Shown here piece by piece: positions 1 to 6,560 of a stretch of DNA of 12,352 bases. Each line of letters opens with the position of its first letter. Position 1 is the stretch's first letter. Below the pieces are notes generated by a model, which saw only the letters and a program-made list of their open reading frames with translations, searched no databases and had not been told where the DNA came from. This stretch comes from Bacteroidales bacterium (GTDB taxonomy: Bacteria > Bacteroidota > Bacteroidia > Bacteroidales > UBA7960), in contig DMJL01000186.1 of assembly GCA_003451785.1 (NCBI GenBank), positions 1 to 12,352 of the forward strand. Reading direction: 5' to 3'. The position numbers and the translations under genes were made by a program.

Positions 1-33
1 TGCCACCGCCTTTTGATTTTTGCTTGCTTTTAA

Positions 34-61
34 TTGCACTCCGATATTTGAAGTATTTTTG
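34..61 (+). promoter_or_regulatory. Possible promoter of the glutaminyl cyclase gene
   Basis: TATTTTTG at 54-61 matches the Bacteroidota -7 consensus TAnnTTTG exactly. A TTG at 34-36 could be the -33 element, although the 17-nt spacing is a little short. Transcription would start near 68, downstream of the TTG codon at 24, which supports translation starting at the ATG at 81. This is a consensus match only; AT-rich DNA produces such matches by chance. Confidence 0.35.
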
Positions 62-80
62 TGTAAATAACCTAATCACC

Positions 81-1097
81 ATGAGCAAACAGTTTTTGGC
101 CATTCCATTCTTTATAATTTTTGTTTCAGCCATTATAATTTTCCCTTCATGTCGCCGACAAGGAGCACCTGAGCGGAGAATAGCAGAACAAGATCAAAAT
201 GGATTGAGCATCCCTGTCCCCGAGTTTGATGAGGATAGTGCATTTGCTTTTATAGAAAAGCAGGTTGCATTTGGTTACCGAGTACCCAATACACCCGCCC
301 ATCGCCAAACCGCAGCATGGTTGGCCGAAACTCTCGGTCGGTTTACCGATACCTTGATTGTTCAACACGCAAGGGTTAGGGCATCCAATGGCGATGTACT
401 GGCCATACAGAATATTATTGGCTCGTTCGATGTTGGCAATCCAAGAAGGGTGCTATTAGTAGCGCACTGGGATACGCGCCCTTGGGCCGACCACGATCCC
501 GATCCTGCCAATCATTGGAGACCCTTTGCAGGTGCAAACGATGGAGGAAGTGGCACAGCAGTACTGCTCGAAATAGCTCGTCAGATTGCAATGGCGGAGC
601 AACGACCACAAGTCGGGATAGACATTATACTTTTTGATGCGGAAGATTACGGCGAGCACCATAGTGTAAGTGGTAGGGTAGAAGACTCTTGGGGGCTGGG
701 TTCACAGCATTGGGCGCGAAACCCACATATAAGAGGTTATACGGCTTTGTATGGTATAAATTTATGTATGGTTGGTGCCTACGATGCAAGATTTCTTCAT
801 GAAGGCTTTTCTAAGAGGTATGCTGCAGGGGTGATACGAAAAGTGTGGCAACTCGCCCACCAGCTTGGATATGGAGAATTTTTTCCAAACAAAGAAGGTG
901 GCTTTATTATCAACGACCATTATTATGTGAATACCATATTGAATATCCCCACCATAAATGTCATTCATCAAGAAAGAAACGGCACGCACGGATTTTTCCG
1001 TTATTGGCACACCATGAAAGATGATCTACCTATTATAAGTAAGCCAGTACTTAGAGCCGTAGGTCAAACCGTGCTTGCTACCGTATATGCAGAGTAA
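81..1097 (+). CDS. M28-family glutaminyl-peptide cyclotransferase, lipoprotein
   Basis: Predicted to convert N-terminal glutamine of exported proteins to pyroglutamate. The ATG at 81 (338 aa) is chosen over the in-frame TTG at 24 because it places a signal peptide directly at the N-terminus: a hydrophobic stretch at residues 5-22 followed by a lipobox-like FPSC with Cys24, so a lipid-anchored envelope protein is likely. The M28 fold is clear: AHWDTRPWAD (128-137), GANDGGSGTA (151-160; Asp154 zinc ligand), FDAEDYGE (185-192; Glu188 general acid/base and Asp189 zinc ligand, the Bacteroidota E-D variant), INDHYY (277-282; Asp279) and RYWHTMKDD (307-315; Trp309, zinc ligand His310). These correspond to human QC Asp159, Glu201, Glu202, Asp305, Trp329 and His330. 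Oddly, residue 229 is Cys where family members have the catalytic Asp (human Asp248) in an LDxxGA context. The gene is convergent with phoH, 18 nt away. Confidence 0.88.
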   Translation: MSKQFLAIPFFIIFVSAIIIFPSCRRQGAPERRIAEQDQNGLSIPVPEFDEDSAFAFIEKQVAFGYRVPNTPAHRQTAAWLAETLGRFTDTLIVQHARVRASNGDVLAIQNIIGSFDVGNPRRVLLVAHWDTRPWADHDPDPANHWRPFAGANDGGSGTAVLLEIARQIAMAEQRPQVGIDIILFDAEDYGEHHSVSGRVEDSWGLGSQHWARNPHIRGYTALYGINLCMVGAYDARFLHEGFSKRYAAGVIRKVWQLAHQLGYGEFFPNKEGGFIINDHYYVNTILNIPTINVIHQERNGTHGFFRYWHTMKDDLPIISKPVLRAVGQTVLATVYAE

Positions 1098-1115
1098 TTA
1101 AAACCCAGTTTTTGG

Positions 1116-2498
1116 CTACAAGCTATTTGCAAGATTGGCAAGTTCGCTTCTCTCGCCTTTTTCCAATCGGACATGAGCGTAAATAGGATGATGTTTCACC
1201 CTATCAATAAGATAAGACAGTCCATTGCTCTGTGAGTCTAAGTATGGTGTGTCGATCTGATAAACATCGCCGGTGAAAATCATTTTGGTGTTTTCTCCGG
1301 CGCGCGTTATTATAGTTTTTACTTCATGAGGCGTTAGGTTTTGGGCTTCATCTATGATGAATATAATATTCGACAGGCTACGACCTCTAATGTACGCCAA
1401 GGGGGCAACTACAATCCTTTCGTTCTCCAAAGCTTCGGTTATATTTTTGAATTGCTTATCCTTTTCCCTAAAAAGTGTTTGAATAAATTTGAGGTTATCG
1501 TAGAGTGGCTCCATGTAAGGGCTTAGTTTAGAACTGATATCGCCCGGCAAAAACCCAATATCGCGATTGCTCAATGGCACAATGGGGCGCGCCACAAACA
1601 ATTGATCGAAATTATTGCGCTGCTCAAGTGCTGCTGCAAGTGCAAGGAGGGTCTTGCCGGTTCCGGCTACGCCTTGCAGCGTTACTAATTTCACATCAGG
1701 ATTCAATATTGCGTGCATGGCAAAAACTTGCTCCGCATTGCGGGGTGTGATTTTTTGTACGGTATGTTTCTCTATTCTGCGAATAAGTTTTTCCACGGCA
1801 TTGTAATACGCCAAGACAGATGTCTTGCCATCGGTAAGAATAAAATAATGGTTGGGAATACCTTCTTTAATGCCTGCCTCTTCCAATTCGCAGAAGCCAA
1901 AATGGTATAGTTTTTCTATAGTTTGTGAGGGCACATCCGTTTTGTGGGTTTTACCGGTGTAGAGGTCATCAATATTCTTAATCTTGCCTGTTTCAAAATC
2001 TTCCGCAAAAAGGTTGAGCGACTTGGCTTTCAATCTAAGGTTGATGTCCTTTGAAACCAACACTACTTTTCTTTCGGGAAATTCTCTGGTGAGCGTGAGG
2101 GCTGCATTCAGAATACGATGGTCGGGCTTGTCTTCGCCAAAAATCTGAACGGCATCTACCCCATTGGGCTTGTTCATTACAACTTTTACCTTTCCACCCT
2201 TCGGGTTGTTTATGGGAACCCAGTCCTGTAGCGAACTGTTCGCACAAAGTGAATCCAACAGGCGGGTAAACTCTCTGGCTTCAAAATTCTTAGTGTCGTT
2301 ACCCTTTTTGAAATGATCCAACTCCTCAAGTACAGTTATTGGAATGGCTACATCGTTCTCCTCGAAACTCAATAGTGCAGCATGGTTGTACAATATTACC
2401 GAAGTGTCGAGTACAAACAACTTTTTCTTTTTTCCTTTCTCTGCTTTTGCAGATGGCTTGGAAGAATTGTTTTCCTGTATCTCTAATGAGTTATCCAT
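1116..2498 (-). CDS. phoH: PhoH-family ATPase with N-terminal PIN domain
   Basis: A 460-aa cytoplasmic protein of the PIN-PhoH (YlaK/PhoH2) type: an RNase-like domain fused to a P-loop ATPase, thought to act on RNA. The PIN domain spans about residues 26-165, with LFVLDTSVILYN (27-38, Asp31), Glu59/Asp61 in TVLEELD, Asp126 and SKDINLRLKA (149-158, Asp151), which supply the expected acidic metal site. The PhoH domain spans about 250-455, with Walker A GVAGTGKT (276-283), Walker B IIFIIDEAQ (378-386), and GDVYQID (410-416). A lysine-rich linker (KGKKKK, 21-26) precedes the PIN domain. The ATG at 2498 is preferred over an upstream in-frame start at 2540, which would add a non-conserved hydrophobic stretch. 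The precise biological role of the family is not well settled. No terminator is visible in the 18 nt separating it from the convergent neighbour. Confidence 0.93.
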   Translation of the reverse strand: MDNSLEIQENNSSKPSAKAEKGKKKKLFVLDTSVILYNHAALLSFEENDVAIPITVLEELDHFKKGNDTKNFEAREFTRLLDSLCANSSLQDWVPINNPKGGKVKVVMNKPNGVDAVQIFGEDKPDHRILNAALTLTREFPERKVVLVSKDINLRLKAKSLNLFAEDFETGKIKNIDDLYTGKTHKTDVPSQTIEKLYHFGFCELEEAGIKEGIPNHYFILTDGKTSVLAYYNAVEKLIRRIEKHTVQKITPRNAEQVFAMHAILNPDVKLVTLQGVAGTGKTLLALAAALEQRNNFDQLFVARPIVPLSNRDIGFLPGDISSKLSPYMEPLYDNLKFIQTLFREKDKQFKNITEALENERIVVAPLAYIRGRSLSNIIFIIDEAQNLTPHEVKTIITRAGENTKMIFTGDVYQIDTPYLDSQSNGLSYLIDRVKHHPIYAHVRLEKGERSELANLANSL

Positions 2499-2960
2499 GA
2501 CAAAAATTTTTATAAAAATGGCAATACCGAAGGTAAGCAATTATTATTGAATAGTTACACACCCGTAAACGGTAGAACCCAACCCCCAACAGCAATTAGT
2601 TTTCAACTGCTGTTAACAACCTTACAAACCGCCATTTGCAGATGTAGTTTTAATGCCCTTTTTTTGACTATATATTATAGTGTAAAAAACAGCTGTTATG
2701 TGTACTCCTGATTAAGTTGAAATAATTTATACCGATAGCTCATTTTGCCTTCTGGTATTGTCGGGTCTGGAGCAAATGGTCTTAGGAAAACTTATTGATG
2801 AAAGGAGCAATTTCTTTTTAACATTAGCAAAAATCCTTCTTCAAAAGAAGCGATTTGATGTTTTGGGCAATGAGTTTGCTTACGCCTATTTCTTGTAAGG
2901 ATTTGAATTATAAGCAAATTCAGTGCTTGTATGCGATTTATTAAAAAAAAAATTCAATTT

Positions 2961-2988
2961 TTTGCAGTTGTAATTTTTTGTATTTTAG
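2961..2988 (+). promoter_or_regulatory. Possible promoter of tRNA-Ser
   Basis: TTTG at 2961-2964 and TATTTTAG at 2981-2988 (one mismatch to TAnnTTTG) lie upstream of the tRNA. The spacing of 16 nt is shorter than the usual 19-21, so one of the two elements may be misplaced. Transcription would start around 2995, giving a leader of roughly 35 nt that includes the hairpin at 2999-3019. Confidence 0.35.
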
Positions 2989-2998
2989 CACCCTCAAA

Positions 2999-3019
2999 AA
3001 TACCCCCTTTTGGGGTATT
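2999..3019 (+). repeat. Perfect 8-bp inverted repeat in the tRNA-Ser leader
   Basis: AATACCCC (2999-3006), a 5-nt loop CTTTT, then GGGGTATT (3012-3019). The arms are exactly complementary. The following bases are TTG rather than a T-run, so it does not look like a standard intrinsic terminator. It sits nine bases upstream of the mature tRNA 5' end, so it would form in the leader removed by RNase P, or could be a DNA-binding site. Confidence 0.6.
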
Positions 3020-3028
3020 GTTGTAAAG

Positions 3029-3119
3029 GGAGAGATGGCCGAGTGGTCGAAGGCGCACGCCTGGAAAGTGTGTATACCTCACAAGGGTATCGAGGGTTCG
3101 AATCCCTCTCTCTCCGCCA
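3029..3119 (+). tRNA. tRNA-Ser, anticodon GGA
   Basis: A full cloverleaf of 91 nt including an encoded CCA. The acceptor stem is GGAGAGA (3029-3035) with TCTCTCC (3109-3115), discriminator G3116 and CCA 3117-3119. The D arm is GCC...GGC. The anticodon stem CACGC/GTGTG (3056-3060 and 3068-3072) carries the loop CTGGAAA, giving anticodon GGA at 3063-3065, which reads UCC and UCU serine codons. A long variable arm (3073-3091, ATACC pairing with GGTAT) is the class II signature expected of serine. The T arm is GAGGG/CCCTC (3092-3096, 3104-3108) with loop TTCGAAT. Confidence 0.97.
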
Positions 3120-3189
3120 AACTTTAACCTTTTAATACAAAGCAGTTTAAATTAACCTTTTCTTTAAAACAAATCCAACAGACTTACTT

Positions 3190-3993
3190 ATGAAAAAATC
3201 ACTTGTCTTATTGACTGTAGTAGGGTTACTCCTATTTGGAACCAGTGCCAATGTATATGCGCAAGCAGCTACTCCCGCAACTCCCACAGAAGTTGTTGAA
3301 CCTGCTGTAGAAGAGCCAACACCTGCAGAAGCTTTGCAAGTTGAAGCTGCACCCGCTGAAGAACTTAGCTTCCACTATGTATTGAAAGAAAGGTTTATTG
3401 AGGGTGGTGCCGAATTTATGGGCGTTATTCTACTTTGCTTGATCATTGGTCTTGGTCTTAGCATCGAAAGGATTATTTACCTAAACATGTCGAGCACCAA
3501 TACTGCTAAACTTTTGAACAAGGTAGAAGCTGCACTAAAGAGTGGCGGTGTTGAAGCTGCAAAAGAAGTTTGCAGAAACACTCGCGGCCCTGTTGCCAGC
3601 ATTTACTATCAAGGTTTGGAGCGCTACAACGAAGGTATGGAAGTTGTAGAAAAATCGGTAGTATCATACGGAAGCGTATTGATGGGCCGTATGGAACTCA
3701 ACCTTTCGTGGATTTCTCTATTTATTGCCATTGCCCCCATGCTTGGATTTATGGGTACTGTAATTGGTATGATTGCAGCTTTCGATGCTATTGCTGCTGC
3801 AGGAGATATTAGCCCAACCATCGTTGCCGAAGGTATCAAGGTTGCTCTTCTTACTACTGTTTTTGGTCTGATTGTTGCAGTAATTCTTCAGGTATTCTAC
3901 AACTACATTATCAGCAAGATCGACTCCTTAGTAAACACTATGGAAGATTCTACTATCACATTCATGGACATTCTCATCAAGTACAAAAAATAA
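3190..3993 (+). CDS. exbB: MotA/TolQ/ExbB-type proton channel protein
   Basis: Inner-membrane channel subunit (267 aa) that, with ExbD partners, uses the proton-motive force to energise an outer-membrane process, typically TonB-dependent transport. Residues 1-25 form a signal peptide-like segment ending NVYAQ, followed by a Pro/Ala/Glu-rich stretch (26-58) expected on the periplasmic side. Three transmembrane helices follow: about 76-98, 173-197 and 213-240, with a cytoplasmic loop between the first two. The family signature is visible in APMLGFMGTVIGMIAAF (182-198) and EGIKVALLTTVFGLIVA (214-230); Thr190 and the helix-3 Glu214/Thr222 region correspond to the conserved polar channel positions. 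It is first in a cluster of four with short gaps (16, 27 and -1 nt). No TAnnTTTG is visible in the 70 nt between the tRNA and this gene, so it may be read from the tRNA promoter. Confidence 0.9.
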   Translation: MKKSLVLLTVVGLLLFGTSANVYAQAATPATPTEVVEPAVEEPTPAEALQVEAAPAEELSFHYVLKERFIEGGAEFMGVILLCLIIGLGLSIERIIYLNMSSTNTAKLLNKVEAALKSGGVEAAKEVCRNTRGPVASIYYQGLERYNEGMEVVEKSVVSYGSVLMGRMELNLSWISLFIAIAPMLGFMGTVIGMIAAFDAIAAAGDISPTIVAEGIKVALLTTVFGLIVAVILQVFYNYIISKIDSLVNTMEDSTITFMDILIKYKK

Positions 3994-4009
3994 TTAATCA
4001 ACCATTGTT

Positions 4010-4330
4010 ATGAGCGAAACCTTAATCAATATCGGGCTTTATGTAACTTACATTCTGGTTGCATTGGCTGTGATTTCTACGCTCTTCTTCGGCCTATTTC
4101 AAATTTTTAGAAATTTTGGAAAAGCCAAAGGGGCCTTGGTTGGAATGATTGTCTTAGTTGCTATTGTGGTTGTTTCATTCTTTTTGAGTAGCGGTGAGCC
4201 TTATCCTGATTTTCAGGTAGGTGAAACTGCATCAAGGTGGATCAGTGCAGGTATCACAACTACCTTTGTACTTGTGGCTTTAGCAGTTTTGGCAGCTATT
4301 TATACTGAGGTAAAGAAACTTTTTAATTAA
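4010..4330 (+). CDS. Small three-helix membrane protein in the exb cluster
   Basis: A 106-aa protein whose family I do not recognise by motif. Three hydrophobic segments are visible, at about residues 7-30, 41-60 and 80-100. The first is followed by a basic loop (RNFGKAKG, 34-41), the second by a short polar stretch containing SSGEPYPDF (60-68), and the C-terminus is lysine-containing. It has no catalytic motif and no cysteines. Its position, 16 nt after exbB and 27 nt before the first exbD, implies co-expression, and it most likely acts as an accessory or assembly subunit of the same inner-membrane complex. A gene of this kind between exbB and exbD is, as far as I recall, common in Bacteroidota, but its function is not known to me. 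Confidence 0.8.
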   Translation: MSETLINIGLYVTYILVALAVISTLFFGLFQIFRNFGKAKGALVGMIVLVAIVVVSFFLSSGEPYPDFQVGETASRWISAGITTTFVLVALAVLAAIYTEVKKLFN

Positions 4331-4357
4331 ACCTAAAACCAAGAGGAGAATCCTTTT

Positions 4358-4942
4358 ATGGCAAGATTGAATCCAGAAATTAATGCCGGATCAATGGCCG
4401 ACATAGCCTTCCTCCTGCTTATCTTCTTCCTGGTTACTACAACCATGGATGTTGATACAGGAATTATGAGGCTATTGCCGCCTCCAATTGACCCAGCTGC
4501 TCCTCAACCACCTCCTATCAAAGAGCGGAATGTGTTTGTTGTATTGATTGACTTCCAAGATCGTTTGCTTGTAGAAGGGCAATTGGGTAATCTCTATACC
4601 CTTCGCCAACAAACAAAAGATTGGTTGGTCAATGCAAACAACGACCCCAACAAGCCCGAAATGCGATTGGCATATATTGACAATCTGGGAGAGGTGGAAG
4701 TTTCGAGGGGGGTCATCTCGTTGCAAAACGACCGAGGAACATCTTACGAAATGTACATCGCTGTTCAAAATGAAGTAACAGCTGCAATCAACGAATTGCG
4801 TAATGAATTTTCTCGCCAGAGGTTTGGCATAGCGTTCGACGACCTTACAGATGAGGCTCTTATCGAAGCAGTACGCGAAGCCGTTCCTATGGCTATATCT
4901 GAAGCAGAACCAAGAGATGTTGCAGCAGGGAGGACAAGATAA
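4358..4942 (+). CDS. exbD: ExbD/TolR-family biopolymer transport protein (first copy)
   Basis: A 194-aa single-pass protein: short cytoplasmic N-terminus, one transmembrane helix (about 14-30, SMADIAFLLLIFFLVTT) and a periplasmic domain. Asp15 near the start of the helix is the conserved proton-carrying Asp of ExbD/TolR. A proline-rich linker (LPPPIDPAAPQPPP, 40-53) follows the helix. The periplasmic part (about 58-160) is longer than the usual ExbD of about 140 residues and ends in an acidic, Ala-rich tail (161-194). Translation is preceded by an unusually good Shine-Dalgarno sequence for this phylum, AAGAGGAG at 4341-4348, nine nt from the ATG. The stop codon overlaps the next start by one base, so the two ExbD proteins are probably made in a coupled fashion and may form a heteromeric partner of ExbB. 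Confidence 0.9.
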   Translation: MARLNPEINAGSMADIAFLLLIFFLVTTTMDVDTGIMRLLPPPIDPAAPQPPPIKERNVFVVLIDFQDRLLVEGQLGNLYTLRQQTKDWLVNANNDPNKPEMRLAYIDNLGEVEVSRGVISLQNDRGTSYEMYIAVQNEVTAAINELRNEFSRQRFGIAFDDLTDEALIEAVREAVPMAISEAEPRDVAAGRTR

Positions 4943-5418
4943 TGGGAAGATTTAAAAAAGACTCAACACCTAAGATGCAGGCTATCAGTACAGCATCTCT
5001 GCCGGATATTATTTTCATGCTTCTGTTCTTCTTCATGGTTACCACTGTTATGCGCGAAACCACGCTATTTGTGAGAAACCAATTGCCACCGGCAACCGAA
5101 GTACAAAAAATTGAACGCAAATCCCTCGTTAGTTTCATTTATATTGGTGCACCTTTGCAGACTCAGGTCTTTGGAACGGAGCCTCGTATTCAACTCAACG
5201 ACGCCTTTGCTACGCCTGCCGATATAGCTGCTTTTATTTCAGCTGAGAGAGAAGCTCGCGATGAGGTAGAAAGACCACTCATGACAACTTCTATGAAAGT
5301 TGACAGAGAAGTTAAGATGGGTATTGTTACCGATGTAAAACAGGAACTACGACTTGTGAACGCTCTAAAGGTAAACTATTCCACAATTCGCGGTGAAGTG
5401 AGATTTGGGAGATATTAG
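4942..5418 (+). CDS. exbD: ExbD/TolR-family biopolymer transport protein (second copy)
   Basis: A 158-aa protein with the same plan as its neighbour: a basic N-terminus (MGRFKKDSTPK), one transmembrane helix (about 20-37, SLPDIIFMLLFFFMVTT) with the channel Asp22, and a periplasmic domain. The two copies are clearly divergent outside the helix, so this is an old duplication rather than a recent one. The start ATG overlaps the previous TAA (TAATG, 4940-4944), with a purine-rich GGGAGG at 4928-4933 inside the upstream gene serving as a plausible ribosome binding site. It is the last gene of the cluster, followed within 20 nt by a strong terminator. No tonB gene lies beside it. Confidence 0.9.
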   Translation: MGRFKKDSTPKMQAISTASLPDIIFMLLFFFMVTTVMRETTLFVRNQLPPATEVQKIERKSLVSFIYIGAPLQTQVFGTEPRIQLNDAFATPADIAAFISAEREARDEVERPLMTTSMKVDREVKMGIVTDVKQELRLVNALKVNYSTIRGEVRFGRY

Positions 5419-5435
5419 TTTCATCCTTTACAAAT

Positions 5436-5466
5436 AAAAAAAACCGGCGTCAGCCGGTTTTTTTTT
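5436..5466. terminator. Strong bidirectional intrinsic terminator
   Basis: An A-run (5436-5443), stem CCGGC/GCCGG extended by A-T pairs (AAACCGGC 5441-5448 with GCCGGTTT 5453-5460, loop GTCA), and a run of nine Ts (5458-5466). With A-runs and T-runs on both sides it should work in both directions, ending the exb cluster from the left and the VOC dioxygenase gene from the right. Confidence 0.92.
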
Positions 5467-5533
5467 GCAATGTGCTTTTTGTAATACTAGCCCGAATAGG
5501 GCACCTATGCATATACAACTATTGTGTGTGCGT

Positions 5534-6457
5534 TTAATCAATAGATGGAAGTACTTCTGCTATTTTCTCGCGGTCGGCCTCGAGCCAAGGTGGCAGCATA
5601 AGGTTCTGACCAAGTTTTTCTATTGGCTCGTCTATTAAAAAACCAGGATCAAGGGTGGCAATTTCTAATTTTAATCCACTTGCATCTTTGAAATAGATGG
5701 ACTTAAAATAATGCCGGTCGTGTATAACCGAAATTTGATTGCAACTTTTCGATATTTTTTCACGGAGCTGCTTTAATGTATCATGGTTCTCTGTGGCCAA
5801 TGCTATATGGTGCACAGTTCCAATACCGCTTCGGTGCAAAGGCAATGTGGGGCGCGATACAATATCTACAAAATTTCCTGGCATTGCACTGCCGGAGTAC
5901 AGTCTGAATCGACCATTTTCTTCCTTAAACATGGTATGCCCAAGGCTGTTCATAAAATAAGCATTGGTTTTTTGGGCATTTGAGCAAGTAACCTCTACAT
6001 GGTGAAGCCCTTTTATGCAATTTGCTGCACTAATGCCCGGAGTAGATTCGCCCTGCCTATCATCAGCAGCCGAAGCCACCAGCTCCAATTCGAGGCCATC
6101 AAAATCGAACAATACTAAATATTCCTCACCAAACCTGCTAAAGGGGCCCCTAAACTCCACTTGGTATTCTCTAAGGCGTTTGCGCCAAAACTCCAGAGAC
6201 GTTTCGCTTACCGAAAAGCCTGTTACCTTGGTAGAGCCAACGCCTGCTTGTCCGCGAGGCAGCCCTGGCTGATAAAAAAATGTAATGATTGTGCCAGAGC
6301 TTCCGGTTTGATTGCCAAAATAGAAATGCCAGATGTTTGGATTATCAAAGTTTATAGTTCTTTTTACCAAACTCAAACCTAGTATTTCCGTATAAAACCT
6401 GATGCTTTTTCGGATATTGCCTGTAATGGCTGTTATATGGTGTAACCCTTGAATCAT
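5534..6457 (-). CDS. VOC (glyoxalase-fold) ring-cleaving dioxygenase-like protein
   Basis: A 307-aa protein with two vicinal-oxygen-chelate modules (about 4-128 and 148-270), resembling the MhqO/PcpA group of extradiol dioxygenases that cleave hydroquinone- or catechol-type rings with Fe(II) or another divalent metal. Visible features: GLHHITAITG (4-13), FYTEILGLSLVKRTINFD (21-38), GTIITFF (55-61), ELELVA (123-128), GLHHVEV (150-156), GTVHHIAL (213-220), DRHYFKSIYF (247-256) and KLEIATLDPGF (263-273), ending in LPPWLEADRE (288-297). Candidate metal ligands are His7, His217 and Glu265. The substrate cannot be read from sequence; related proteins are associated with quinone or electrophile stress. 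It lies 103 nt downstream of the Lnb-like gene on the same strand, so they may share a transcript, although no functional link is evident. Confidence 0.85.
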   Translation of the reverse strand: MIQGLHHITAITGNIRKSIRFYTEILGLSLVKRTINFDNPNIWHFYFGNQTGSSGTIITFFYQPGLPRGQAGVGSTKVTGFSVSETSLEFWRKRLREYQVEFRGPFSRFGEEYLVLFDFDGLELELVASAADDRQGESTPGISAANCIKGLHHVEVTCSNAQKTNAYFMNSLGHTMFKEENGRFRLYSGSAMPGNFVDIVSRPTLPLHRSGIGTVHHIALATENHDTLKQLREKISKSCNQISVIHDRHYFKSIYFKDASGLKLEIATLDPGFLIDEPIEKLGQNLMLPPWLEADREKIAEVLPSID

Positions 6458-6522
6458 ATTTATTGTAGTTTTTTAGTTATTTGCTTTGCTAAAGAGTAAA
6501 ATCGAATTTCTACATTATCTTC

Positions 6523-6554
6523 TCAAACTCTCAAAACTTCTTCAAATTTTCAAA
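6523..6554. repeat. Spaced TCAAA repeats between VOC gene and Lnb-like gene
   Basis: TCAAA occurs four times at 6523, 6531, 6542 and 6550, with 8, 11 and 8 nt between starts; the right half reads TTCAAATTTTCAAATG. On the minus strand it reads as spaced TTTGA units. Low-complexity intergenic stretches of this TTCAAATTTTCAAAT kind are familiar from Bacteroidota genomes, to my recollection. Function unknown. Confidence 0.45.
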
Positions 6555-6560
6555 TGCGTA

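Larger units (their letters stand above)
2499..3028. other. Intergenic region between phoH and tRNA-Ser
   Basis: About 530 nt without a convincing gene. It contains a 7-bp inverted repeat AACAGCA/TGCTGTT (2588-2594 and 2608-2614, 13-nt loop, no T-tract), an open stretch of about 60 codons on the plus strand ending at 2898 whose ATG-started part (2776-2898) would encode 40 residues, and, at the right end, a promoter-like stretch and a hairpin described separately. The left part must also contain the phoH promoter on the minus strand, but no good TAnnTTTG match stands out there. Confidence 0.5.

Noticed and set aside
24..80. TTG-started N-terminal extension of the glutaminyl cyclase
   Set aside because: The extension places 19 residues before a normal lipoprotein signal peptide, and a promoter-like -7 box at 54-61 lies inside it; the ATG at 81 is better.
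2499..2540. Upstream start for phoH adding MLTFGIAIFIKIFV
   Set aside because: The added hydrophobic segment is not expected in cytoplasmic PhoH proteins; the ATG at 2498 gives the usual length.
2588..2614. Inverted repeat AACAGCA/TGCTGTT as a terminator or operator
   Set aside because: Only 7 bp with a 13-nt loop and no T-tract on either strand; chance occurrence in AT-rich DNA is plausible.
2838..2852. Short palindrome CTTCTT/AAGAAG
   Set aside because: Six base pairs with a three-base spacer inside an open stretch; too short to call.
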